DNA from: Panaeolus papilionaceus
Taxonomy: Eukaryota; Basidiomycota; Agaricomycetes; Agaricales
DNA length: 64,000 nt
Assembly: GCA_015501605.1 (NCBI GenBank)
Contig: JADNRZ010000011.1
Coordinates: forward strand, 1,756,101 to 1,820,100
Direction of reading: 5' to 3'
The notes beneath the pieces are model-generated. The model ran no database searches and was not told the DNA's origin. It saw nothing but the letters and a program-made list of their open reading frames with translations. A program made the translations under genes and the position numbers. Position 1 is the first letter of the stretch, and every line of letters begins with the position of its first letter. This document shows, piece by piece, positions 44,314-54,021 of this stretch.

Positions 44314-47300
44314 TCATGTATCTACACTAAGATAAGGGATCCACTCCGTATCATGGTCAATAACCATTTGATCTTCTGTGTTCATGCCAGCCTCGTCGCT
44401 TGTTTGTTGGCGCTTTCTGCTGTTGGACTCCGCAGCCTTTTCTGCCTTTCTCTGGGCGGCAGCTTCTTGTTTATTGAGTTGCATTTCACGAAGCTGGTTT
44501 GCAATTTGGTCATGATACTCGCGTTGATGTTCACGAAATGGGAGAGGCGTGATAAGATCGCGAGGCAGGCTGTCTCGTAATAAGTGGGCATTATGTAGTG
44601 AGTGTGTGTTGATAAGATATTCATTGAGTGGGTTGTGTTGGATGCACGCTTCTGTTTGGTCAATCTGGACACGCTCATGAACAACGTTACGACGGCCTGT
44701 ATTCGTGCATTGAGCCTTGCGGCAGTCATGTTGAGCATTAAAATTAAATAAGATATCCTGTGGAAGTAAAGTGTTAATATGCATGAATATACTCAAAGTT
44801 GTTATGACTACCATACCTTTGCGGCCACAATTGTGACCTGGTGTTCATTCTGGCGCCAAAGAAGGATTGGAACTCCAAATGTGTCATGTCGATCTGCTGC
44901 AACTTGATAAATGTCAAGCGCAACCAGCGAATGCTTGCTGGGTGTGCTGGCGTCGACAATAATCTCCAGTACTTCGCACTGGCCCAGGTGGTTCGATCGA
45001 CTGTCGATCGACCATCCGACATTCGGTCGACTGTCGGTTGACTTTCGATCAACTTTTGCAAAAAGTATTTTTGGTGTGAAAAACAGCTGTTTGGGGTTTT
45101 TTCAATCGACTTTCGATTGACAGTCAGTTGGATGTTGATCGACTTTCGGTTGACTGTCGATTGACACAAATCAGTTTATTGTGAATATTTGATTTTTCTG
45201 ATTAAAATGCAAGTCTATTGTGTGCTGTGACAAGAAATGTGACAATCTCCTGTCACACCTTCCACCAGTGTATGTTACCATGTGTCACACCCTTAGTAAT
45301 AATATATCTTTTGTGTGAAACTATTTTTCCATAGTGTTTGTGACAATAAATGTGACACTCTATATATCTTGTCACATGTCACACTCTGATTCAATATGAA
45401 ATTGTATAACACATCTGTGACACTAGTATTACAAGTGAATTGTTTGTGTGTGTGTGGATGTGACCAACTATGATTGTCACATATCACATAGTCTTCCATG
45501 ACTGATAGCATCCAGTATTGACACAGACAACTAGCAGTCCATTGTGGCTTAGAACAGTTGTTCAATTTGTGACATGTCACATCTATGTCACAGATCTAGC
45601 TACATTAGTATGTGATGTGGTATTACAAGTAAAATATGTATATATGTAAATGTGACCTAACATGACTGTCACATGTCACATAGTTGTCTGTGACAGATAG
45701 TGTCTAGCAGTGATAGAAAAAATTAGCTGTGACATGTATAGATGTCACAGATTTAGCTGAATTAGGAAATACCTACAATGAGAGAAGAAAACATAAGTTG
45801 ACTGACAGTCAATCGACAGTGTCGGTCAATGGTCGATTGACTGACCGAAAGTCGATCGACAGTTCTGAGACAAAAGTCGGTTGTCGGTTAAATTTTGGCA
45901 GAGAAACTGGGGGTGGACCGACTGTCAACCGAAAGTCGATCGAAAGTCGATCGACACTAAGGTGACATTCTACCCTGAAAGTCACATTTATGTAAAAATA
46001 CCAGACCGACAGTCAACCGACTTTCGGTCGACTGTCGGATGGTCGATCGAAAGTCGGTCGAATTACCTGGGCTATAGCAAAGTCCTCATAATCTCAATAA
46101 CTTGACCAGTGATGGTACGCAAGGGGATCTATCAATAATATAATATGTAAGAGCCACTAAAATTTCCGTCGTGAAATCAATAATAGAGAAGGGCTCACCT
46201 CGTTTGTCTGATATGGTGATAGAGCAAACACCCATTCACCAATTCCACAGTTATCACCAGCACGAGATATGACTGACTTTCCTTGATACCAAACAAAATG
46301 CAGATATTGATTTCCGTGATTTACACTGGAGGAAGATAATGTGGCATGCCACAGCACCTTCTCGCGAGCAATCTTGGTGCGATTCTTGGCTCGTTTTATG
46401 GGTGCAAGTTGGACTACACCTAAAATGTTAATTTATTCATCAGATTTATTGTCTGCCATGGTCGAACTTGCGAAAAAATTATATATAAAAAAGCATACCT
46501 GAAATAGTAGCTTTGTCGCCACTGACGTTGGGTTGTCCAACTAGCGATCTGAGAGCTGCATTTTTTAGCACAAACCTCTGTAAAGATGGCCCTGGGCAGA
46601 CCCAGTCTGACGTGTTTCCCAATCCAGGCTTTATCCACCAACCAGCATTAAGAATGTGCTTAACACTTTCCTGTGCAGATAGCTGAATGGCAATATCGCG
46701 ACTCGGGGCAAGGTGGTTTGAGAATATGGAGCAATATCGGAAAATGCCATTGAAGGCCTTGTAGACTTCTGATGCAACACCAACTAATGGACCAAACTGT
46801 TTGATGTCTTGCGTCAAATGTGCCAGGAGATGATATTTGATTTTAACCACAATCTTAAAGGGATCGACAAGGGCAGCAATGTCCAAAACGTTCTCAGCAG
46901 CTGTCGCGACGTCGGCCTATGATACAGTGTTAACAGCAGTTGATAATAGTGAGAGGGGCATAACACAGTGGCGGACTCACAAGATACTGATCCATGTCTC
47001 GTATTTCAGGGTACCACAATAGAGCTGAGAGCTCTCCAACAGCTTTCGTCAGGAGAAATTGGTGTTCACTGACAAGGTCATGGACATGAAATGTATTGAT
47101 CTGAGTGAGAACCTTGAGTTGTTGTCCAATCAATGAATTGGCATATTGGGTAATGTATTTTGCCCGAATGGCTCACCCAGAGTCAGCTAAACCCATAATA
47201 TTTGTTGCCTGTAGATGGTTTGAATACACAGCTTTCTGTGTGGCATTCCAAGTAGTATATGATCCTCGCCAGACATATTTCACGACCCCAAGCAAGATGG

Positions 47301-49658
47301 TATGAAGAATCTCAACAGGGGTATCTTGCGCGGCATCAAACCCTGAATTGAGTGATTAGATCGTTTGGATAAAACATTCAAAGAATACACAAACACACCA
47401 TCAAGAGTAAGAAATGGATTGTAAATGATACTCTTGTTTGTGTCAACCCATTCTCTGAGGTGGTTTTGGATGTCGTTTGAATTCCATTCTGGGCAGGATT
47501 TCTTCAATTCACGTGTGCATGAGATCAGATCCTCAATCCAATACTGTGTGTACGCATCTTTCACACCTGTTGCTGCTTGCAGTTTTTTGACAGTTGCAGC
47601 GACACCTAAGCACGCAGTGTGGACTTGCTCCTTAACTTGCTTGAGTGTCTCTTGCCCAGATCGATTTCGACCTGCCTGTTGGGCTTGTGAGTCATTTAAC
47701 GACAACGAGCCCATGATTCAACAACTGACCTCAAACAATGCATGATAGCCGACATCGGTTTGCTTTTCCTTCTGTGTTCCACCAACATGGCACTTTCGAC
47801 ATGGATGGTTTCCATTCCCACCAATATGACCTGAAGTTTCACTCTGCGATGGATTATCTCCAGGGCCACAGGTACAGTAGACTTTAAATCGTATTTGTTG
47901 ACCTGTTTTTCCATGCCTGACTCTGATGGGCGTGTGCTGACTTTTCCTACTTCACAATTAGTATTATGACTTTGAATAAAAAGAGGATGGACATACAAAA
48001 TTGCCGCCTTGACTCCAGTGAATTGTTCTGGGATAGTGGCCACAGTCGAAGTCGACACAAAATGGATGTGGAATTGATGATTTAGGAGCAGTCGGGGAAG
48101 ATTCCGGTGTGTCATGTACATGTTCCAGTGCTTATTCCAGCTTTTTGACCTATTCCCAGATATGTCGTCACCAAAGATATTGATGAAACTGACATAAATG
48201 GGATCCCCGTCTGCCAGTGCACAATTGGGATTGGGCATCCGATTTGGGTGACCACTCTCAATCGTCCTCCTGCACCAGAGTGGGATTAATCCTTCACACT
48301 TGAGATCTTTCATATTCCGAAACAATTGTCTTGCTTCAATCAGTATGGTTTTTTCGTCAAGGATTGTTGATGTTCCCTGTCATTGTTGTGAGTCTGAGAA
48401 TTGGTATCAATATTATTCATCGCACCATTACTGTATCCTTTTTCACCTCCCACAGCTCACACAACACTTGGCCGTGTTCATTTTCTAACCATCTGACAGG
48501 TATGACCATCTGGCCATCCTCTAGGCAGGCTGGTTCGTCAATAAAGTAATGTCGCCCATTTCCGTCATCATACATAGGACTGAGAATGTGTCTATCAAGG
48601 TCGCAACGCCATTTTTCAGCATGCCATATTTCTGAGATGACGCCATTGGAGGGTATAACAGGATATCTGTGAATGTAGTTGCATACACTGGGATTCGCCC
48701 AGTCCTTGATTCAACCAAGTGAGCAAGTTTCTCTGACTTATGAATAATTATTTAACTTACCTTCGCAATTAACTTGCAAGGATTATTAAACGAAAAGATA
48801 TTTCCTTTGGGGGACTGCAGCTGCGTTGTTCCGACACCCACACTTTCCCGTACACTCTGTTGGATTGTCTTGAAGGCATCATATGAGGGTACGTGTTTAA
48901 TTCCAAGTTCCCAAAGCATCCATAGCAATGTTCTCATAAAGCCACTCGATACACATAGTCGTGGTAGATTATCAAGTGTATCCAGCAAGAAAACGAGCTT
49001 TGATGGGTATGGATACCATTCTGCATCACTCTCGGGCACATTCTGGACATCTGGAGTGTCCAGATCTATTGAAAATGTCAGTACAAATGATTTGTTTATT
49101 GAATGGTCAAGACCTTACCTGAGTTGCGTAAAATATCAGCTAACACTTCATCTTCTGTAAGTTTATCCCATTCCGCCTCCAATGCTGCGACTACACTGTC
49201 ATCGCCTCCAAATCCTTCTGCATCCCATATGCCATACTCATCAAGCTGCTTCTCCAGGGCCTTTCGTTGCTGTTCCAAGGCTGATGCTGGGCCCTTGTCT
49301 ATGTCAACTCAGTCGCTTCAGGAATCCAATTCATCCAGAAGTCATCTCCTTTGTCTATCTGATTTTTTGTTAAGGTACCTTGTTGATTATGGTCTTTATT
49401 TTCTAGCATAGGAGGTACGAAGATCTGGGCTTCTTTTTCATGTAGTGTGAGGTCATTTTCTCTCCGACACAAGTCTTCTTCAACTGCTTTTGCTTTGCAT
49501 TGATTCTCCAAAGCTTTTCTGTGACATGCACTCTTCCTATGTGAATAGTAGCTATCGACATTGATCCATGCAGCAGGGTAATTGGCCTTGTTCCATTCAA
49601 TGCATATGGAACAGCAGATTTTATTATCCTCGTCCCGTCTCTTGGCGCCTAAAATCAT
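44314..49658 (-). pseudogene. Transposase-like gene of a large agaricomycete transposon family
   Basis: Minus-strand exons from about 49658 to 44314 form a conserved agaricomycete repeat-family protein. An N-terminal C2H2/BED-like motif (CCSICIEWNK...YYSHRKSACH) and coiled acidic region precede WYPYPSKLVFLLDTLDNLPR with LGIKHVPSYDAFKTIQ (48752-49039), IHRYPVIPSNGVISEIWHAE (about 48560-48720), FGDDISGNRSKSWNKHW (about 48130), GNHPCRKCHVGGTQKEKQTD (about 47760-47820) and a Lys/Gln-rich C-terminus. I know this pattern from many unnamed agaricomycete proteins, probably transposases, possibly Tnp2/CACTA-like. Frameshifts (for example near 49310 and 47900) and a hAT-like insertion at 44967-46087 make it a pseudogene. 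Divergent from the gene at 49953. Confidence 0.5.
44967..46087. mobile_element. hAT-like palindrome-array element, best copy
   Basis: 1121 bp flanked by a perfect 8-bp target duplication ATAATCTC (44959-44966 and 46088-46095), the length used by hAT transposases. TIRs: CAGTACTTCGCACTGGCCCA on the left, GAGGACTTTGCTATAGCCCA on the right strand. Behind each TIR lies an array of GATCGAC/GTCGATCGAC palindromes mixed with AAAGTCG and TGTCGG units, over about 200 bp at the left and 300 bp at the right. The interior is rich in TGTGACA/TGTCACA. No coding capacity. It is inserted in the C-terminal part of the transposase-like gene. Confidence 0.8.
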
Positions 49659-49952
49659 GAGCTTAGCTATTTAATCAGATTTTTTTGGGCTCACCATTGG
49701 GTACGCTTTTACCTTTCGTCCTTTGCATCAGGTGTTGGTCGTTTTCTTAAAGGGGGAAAAATACGGAGCTCAAATATGTTTGTTGCAAATTGTGACGCCG
49801 CTCAGGTCCACTTCAGGTGAGTCTGAAAGCACCTTATTTAAGGACAGCAACTCCGTTTTTTTTTTCTTCAAGGACCACCACCTTCATCCACTCATTTCAC
49901 CCTCTCCTTCTCCTCCCCCTTCAGCACTTCTGCATTTCAGCTTTACACACAA

Positions 49953-51297
49953 ATGTCGTCTAGTCCACCATCCACTCCCAATGGTTCTCGGGGCACTTCG
50001 CCATCAAGTGACAAGTATGATGCTCAACGCGAGCTGGAAGACATGATGAAGACACCTTTGACTGCATCAGATGATGCTTTGGGCACTGGTTCTTCTGAGT
50101 CCAGTGACGATTTGTTGCCCCAGCTCTCAGCTCTGGGCACTAATGGTAATCCTACTAGCTGGAGCACATCAACATTGCATGTTGAGTCAGAGCGCGCATG
50201 TCGCCTTGCCATCGCTCGCAAGCTTACTCCCTACCAGCGTGACCTTGTTGACGAATATGTCAATGTATGCATTCCATTCCATATATTTTTTGGACATATA
50301 ACTGATTCATACTGCCATAGCTTACTCCTCTCTCTTGTGACATGTCTCTGTTTATCATGCAATGTGAGATTTTAAACAAACTTGAGTCCATCATAACCAC
50401 ATCTCGCTCATTTGTTGTCAGCAAGCCATTGTCGGTATGTTCATGTTTTGTGGGTTCGTGCTACATGCTGAGTTGAGCTGACACATTGTACTTCCTGCTT
50501 GCAGGAGAACATAAAGGCTGTTCTTCTGTCTAGCAAACTTGCTTCATATTGTGGCACTGTCCCTCGGGACCATGTGATGGTGCATAATGCATATATAACA
50601 ATAATATTCAAGACTAACATATATATGTTTGACCATCCAGAATATTGCCCGACGTGAAGGTTTGCATTTACCAGATAATTATGAAAATGACACCAGCATC
50701 GTCCGAACCATTAGCAATGCAGTTGCAGAGGAGCTTACTCAGGCTTGTGCAAGGGTCAAGAAGGAGGTGTGTAACATAATCTATGTCTAACCTCTGCCAT
50801 TATTATACTCACTTGTGGCGCTCTTTTTTTGTTAATCAGCTCAGGACAAGCATCAAGAACAATATGACTGTCTATGATCTTGCCAGCACTCTTACCCACC
50901 ACACCTGATGTGTTGTGACTCCTGCCCTCTGTGCGCAGCTTACATTTTTAGTATGTATTCTATTTCTCTCTATGTGTATATTTAATCTCATTACATTACA
51001 CAGCATGCCATGTATGCTAAGGATTCAAGTCCAGGTGGCTTCTGGACTGGAGTTGACAATCAGTTGCACCGCATTCGCACGACTGCAGCCAATGACGCAG
51101 TCAAGATAACTCGGTACATATTTTATTAATTCCTAAATTGAAGTCTCATCGCTCAATCTTTATCCCACAGGGCCTTTTCTGTTTATCTCGACAAGGACCA
51201 CACCAAGTTTGGAGGTAATTCTGATGACACTCCTAGCCTTTCACCCCTTGCTGCCACCTGGCAGGAGTCAGTCGATGGGATCATCAAGAACAACTAG
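49953..51297 (+). pseudogene. Transposon-associated protein, near intact with one stop
   Basis: Phase-consistent exons begin with MSSSPPSTPNGSRG (49953..50264, Ser/Thr/Asp-rich) and continue through segments near 50361-50437, 50505-50579, 50641-50767, 50840-50950, 51003-51117 and 51171-51297. Signatures include LTPYQRDLVDEYVN, LSSKLASYCGTVPRD, ARREGLHLPDN and SSPGGFWTGVDNQL. This layout recalls an agaricomycete family often found divergently beside the transposase-like gene, as here with about 300 bp between the starts. Function unknown. An in-frame TGA at 50906-50908 (HHT*CVV) probably arose from CGA (Arg) by CpG decay. All splice sites look intact. Confidence 0.5.
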
Positions 51298-52091
51298 ATT
51301 ACAAAGTGCTGTCTGCCTCCCCTCCCTTGCACATGTTCCACTCCTTTATCACTGATATTACTTATTTTATTCACTTTTATTTGAAAATCCGCCATTGCGG
51401 TGCAGCTGTGGTTCGCTTATTTACTATTTTATCATACCACCAAATTTACTTGCCTTATGACATCATTGCACTCATTACACCATTGTCTTTTGATACACCC
51501 TTCAATGGATTATCTGATATTGTGCCCCCTCAATCTGGTGTGAATATTGAATATGGCATGAATATTGAATATGCTCCAGAGTGTCTGCACCAATATCAGA
51601 CCTGTGAGCCTGCTTTCATGTTCAGACCTCAGACATGGGTATGAGCTATCTGTATGGTTATCTCGTGCTGCGTATAGAATCATTACACACATAAGACATG
51701 TTGTATACATCTGCACCCAGTTGATTTCAAGGTCTTAAGGGCCTTGCAGGCAGCTGTCATTGCATAGTTGACGGCCTTATCACATCACGGGAAAAGAGAC
51801 CTATCAGGTGCCGGTCAATCTGTCAATATATTGTGTAAAATCTGTATCCCTCAAAAGAAAAAGCTCAGTACTGTCTATTACCCATGCTGTATACAATTAG
51901 CGGGACAGCTGCGTCCATATTTATTTCCACCTGACAATAGCTGTTCACAACAGCTGAAGACATATCGACCTGGATTCACTACGGTTACAGTTGGAATAAA
52001 AGCTGTGGTCAGCTGAATCACATATCGTTTTGATACGACAATCATCCTGTTTCAATGTGACCCTCACAGCTTGTGACCAGCTGAAGCCCCT
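51298..52091. other. Spacer with CAGCTG-rich stretch
   Basis: No gene recognised. Around 51740-52090 there are many AGCTG/CAGCTG copies, also seen at 44085-44200, so the two zones may be the outer ends of the 44-52 kb transposon. No clean terminal repeat could be drawn. Confidence 0.3.
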
Positions 52092-53515
52092 TTGGCGGTG
52101 TACTCAAGGCATTCTTCGGTTCCCTTCGAAGCAGCTGGTACAAAGGAGAAGGCCAGTGGGGATCTGAAGGCGGCGATTCACAGTGTTAGAGAGATCAGGC
52201 GCTGGATGGAAAACGGTGTGCACCCATCTGTCTTTGGAGATTCCAACGACACCACAGTCCTTGCCAGTGAGATCCTTCAACTCATTGAGCATGTGTCCAG
52301 TTCTACCTGGGCAAACACTCGCCTAACTGGTGAACCCACCCCACTGGTTAGGGCCCTCTACAACGTTCTCAAGTCATCCTACAACCTCGACGAGAGTGGC
52401 AATGTTACCATAAGGGCACCCCTAGTTGAAGGGTCCCTTCCACCCTCCTCCCCCCCTCCTCCCATGGAGATGGACGAGGAGTACGACACCAAGGTGCAGC
52501 AGGCCATTGCTGCAGACCTTGACACCACCCCGCAGGTACGTGGCAGTGCACACAGACCATCAGGTGGCAAGCCAGGTTCCTCCGGACCCTGAAAGGACCT
52601 GGGACCCGCTGAGGTGGGTCTGACTTCCTCCAGCCCTGCTGGCAACAAAGATGTCCCCATGCCAGGCCCAATAAAGCTGAAGGTACCATTAGCAGCCACC
52701 TTCAGGAGGCCTACGGGTCCTCCACTAGCTGTCAACTGTGCGACAAAACCGAAACCATCGTTCGCCGCAGTAGTCAAACGCGCCCCGCAGGCCTGAGTGC
52801 CCAAACCAAGTGTGCAACAAATGGGCAGAGAGTGGATTCACACCCACTTCCCTCCTCACCAATACCCAACCCAGGAAGCTGGGCCATCATTAGGTGCAAA
52901 GAAGAAGTCTTTGTCAACGCCTAAATTCATGACAAAGGGCCCCTCGCGCAAGCAGGTCCTCATCACCTTCACGGCTTGTGATGTTCCTCATGCGGACATC
53001 GAGAACCTCTATCAAGAGGTGAATGGTGCCTTCGCCTGCTTGGGTAGGGTCATTCGTGCTCTCTCATGCAGCCGCGCTTTTAATGGCTACGCTGTCGAGT
53101 GTACACAGGTGGCGGCGGACCAGGACATTAACACCGTCAAGTCCATCATGTGCAAGTTCTTCCTGGAAACCCAGGGCCCTCTGGCACCCCAGGTTACCCT
53201 CCCATTGTCGACGTTGTACCTTAAAATCATCAACGTCCCGATTTACACCAGCATGACCACCAAGGTCAAGATCACCGAAACGGACATCTGTGTGGCCATT
53301 CAACAGTCCCCGCTGGTGCCTGCTTTTGCACTGCGCTCGAAAGTGCACATTATCCACAACTCCAAGATGGCTGCTACCACAACCATCTACTTTGATCTAT
53401 GGGACTCCCAGAATGGAGCCTGGGCTCAGCAGCTCATCGGCAGGTCCATAATGATTTGTGGACACAGCTGCCTCATCCAAACTGCTACCCCAAATCGTGG
53501 GGTCCCCTGTTGCCA
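52092..53515 (+). pseudogene. LINE-A ORF1 (gag-like), broken
   Basis: Frame 1 (52092-52592) encodes KASGDLKAAIHSVREIRRW... and a Pro-rich linker; the reading then shifts through 52614-52796 (KPKPSFAAVVKRAP, a stretch common in such ORF1s) and 52797-53515 (KQVLITFTACDVPHADIENL...YAVECTQVAADQDINTVKSI...KVHIIHNSKMAATTTIYFDLWDSQNGAWAQQLIG). This resembles ORF1 of RNase H-bearing agaricomycete LINEs, an RNA-binding chaperone that normally ends in CCHC knuckles. The homologous knuckles survive only in fragment G. The frame is cut at about 53515 by foreign sequence; at least two frame breaks occur. Confidence 0.55.
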
Positions 53516-53649
53516 GAGCACTAGTAGCAACCAAGATCTTACAAGAAAATGGGCTATAGCCTGGACAAACGCTTGGGCAATTCCCTAGATAAGATATTGG
53601 TACATCTTATTACTTGCCTGTGTGATTCTTAAGAAAATTAGTAGGGTGA
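53516..53649. other. Junction between LINE-A ORF1 and the minisatellite
   Basis: Short unassigned sequence, probably the outer edge of the foldback element or its insertion scar. Confidence 0.3.
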
Positions 53650-54021
53650 TTCTTACTGAATGTAGGCTGGGTACCCTGCAATTGTAGTGCACAAATCTTA
53701 CAGACTGTAGGCTGGGTACCCAGTGATTGTAGTGACCGAATCTTATGGAACCCAGGCTGGGTACCCTGCAATTTTGATATGTGAATCTTACAGAACACAG
53801 GCTGGGTACCCTGCAATTTTGACATGCAAATCTTATGGAATATGGGCTAGGTACCTGGTGGTTATGATGTGCAAATCTTACACAATAGGGCTGTGTACCC
53901 AGCAATTTTGACACACGAATCTTACACAATACAGGCTGGGTACCCTGCAATTGTGGTGTGCAAATCTTACAGAGCACAGGCTAGGTACCCCACAATTTTG
54001 ATGTACAAATCTTACAGAATA
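53650..54021. repeat. 45-bp minisatellite
   Basis: About eight imperfect units of roughly 45 bp, each with AATCTTACAGAA, then GGCTGGGTACCC (KpnI core), GCAATTTTGATGTG. Because 45 is a multiple of three, frames stay open on both strands as 15-residue repeats, for example SVRFTYQNCRVPSLG on the minus strand. Further units lie inside both arms of the adjacent foldback (54510-54690, 56215-56390). Confidence 0.75.

Noticed and set aside
45000..46080. Regularly spaced GATCGAC palindromes considered as a CRISPR-like array
   Set aside because: Spacing is irregular, spacers are themselves repeat-derived, and the context is a fungal hAT-like transposon end.
44314..49658. Assignment of the transposase-like gene to Plavaka or KDZ families
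   Set aside because: The visible blocks do not match the signatures I know for those families, so the family was left unnamed.
53585..53977. 130-codon minus-strand frame with 15-residue repeats
   Set aside because: A by-product of a 45-bp minisatellite; other frames are open too and no signal peptide or domain is present.
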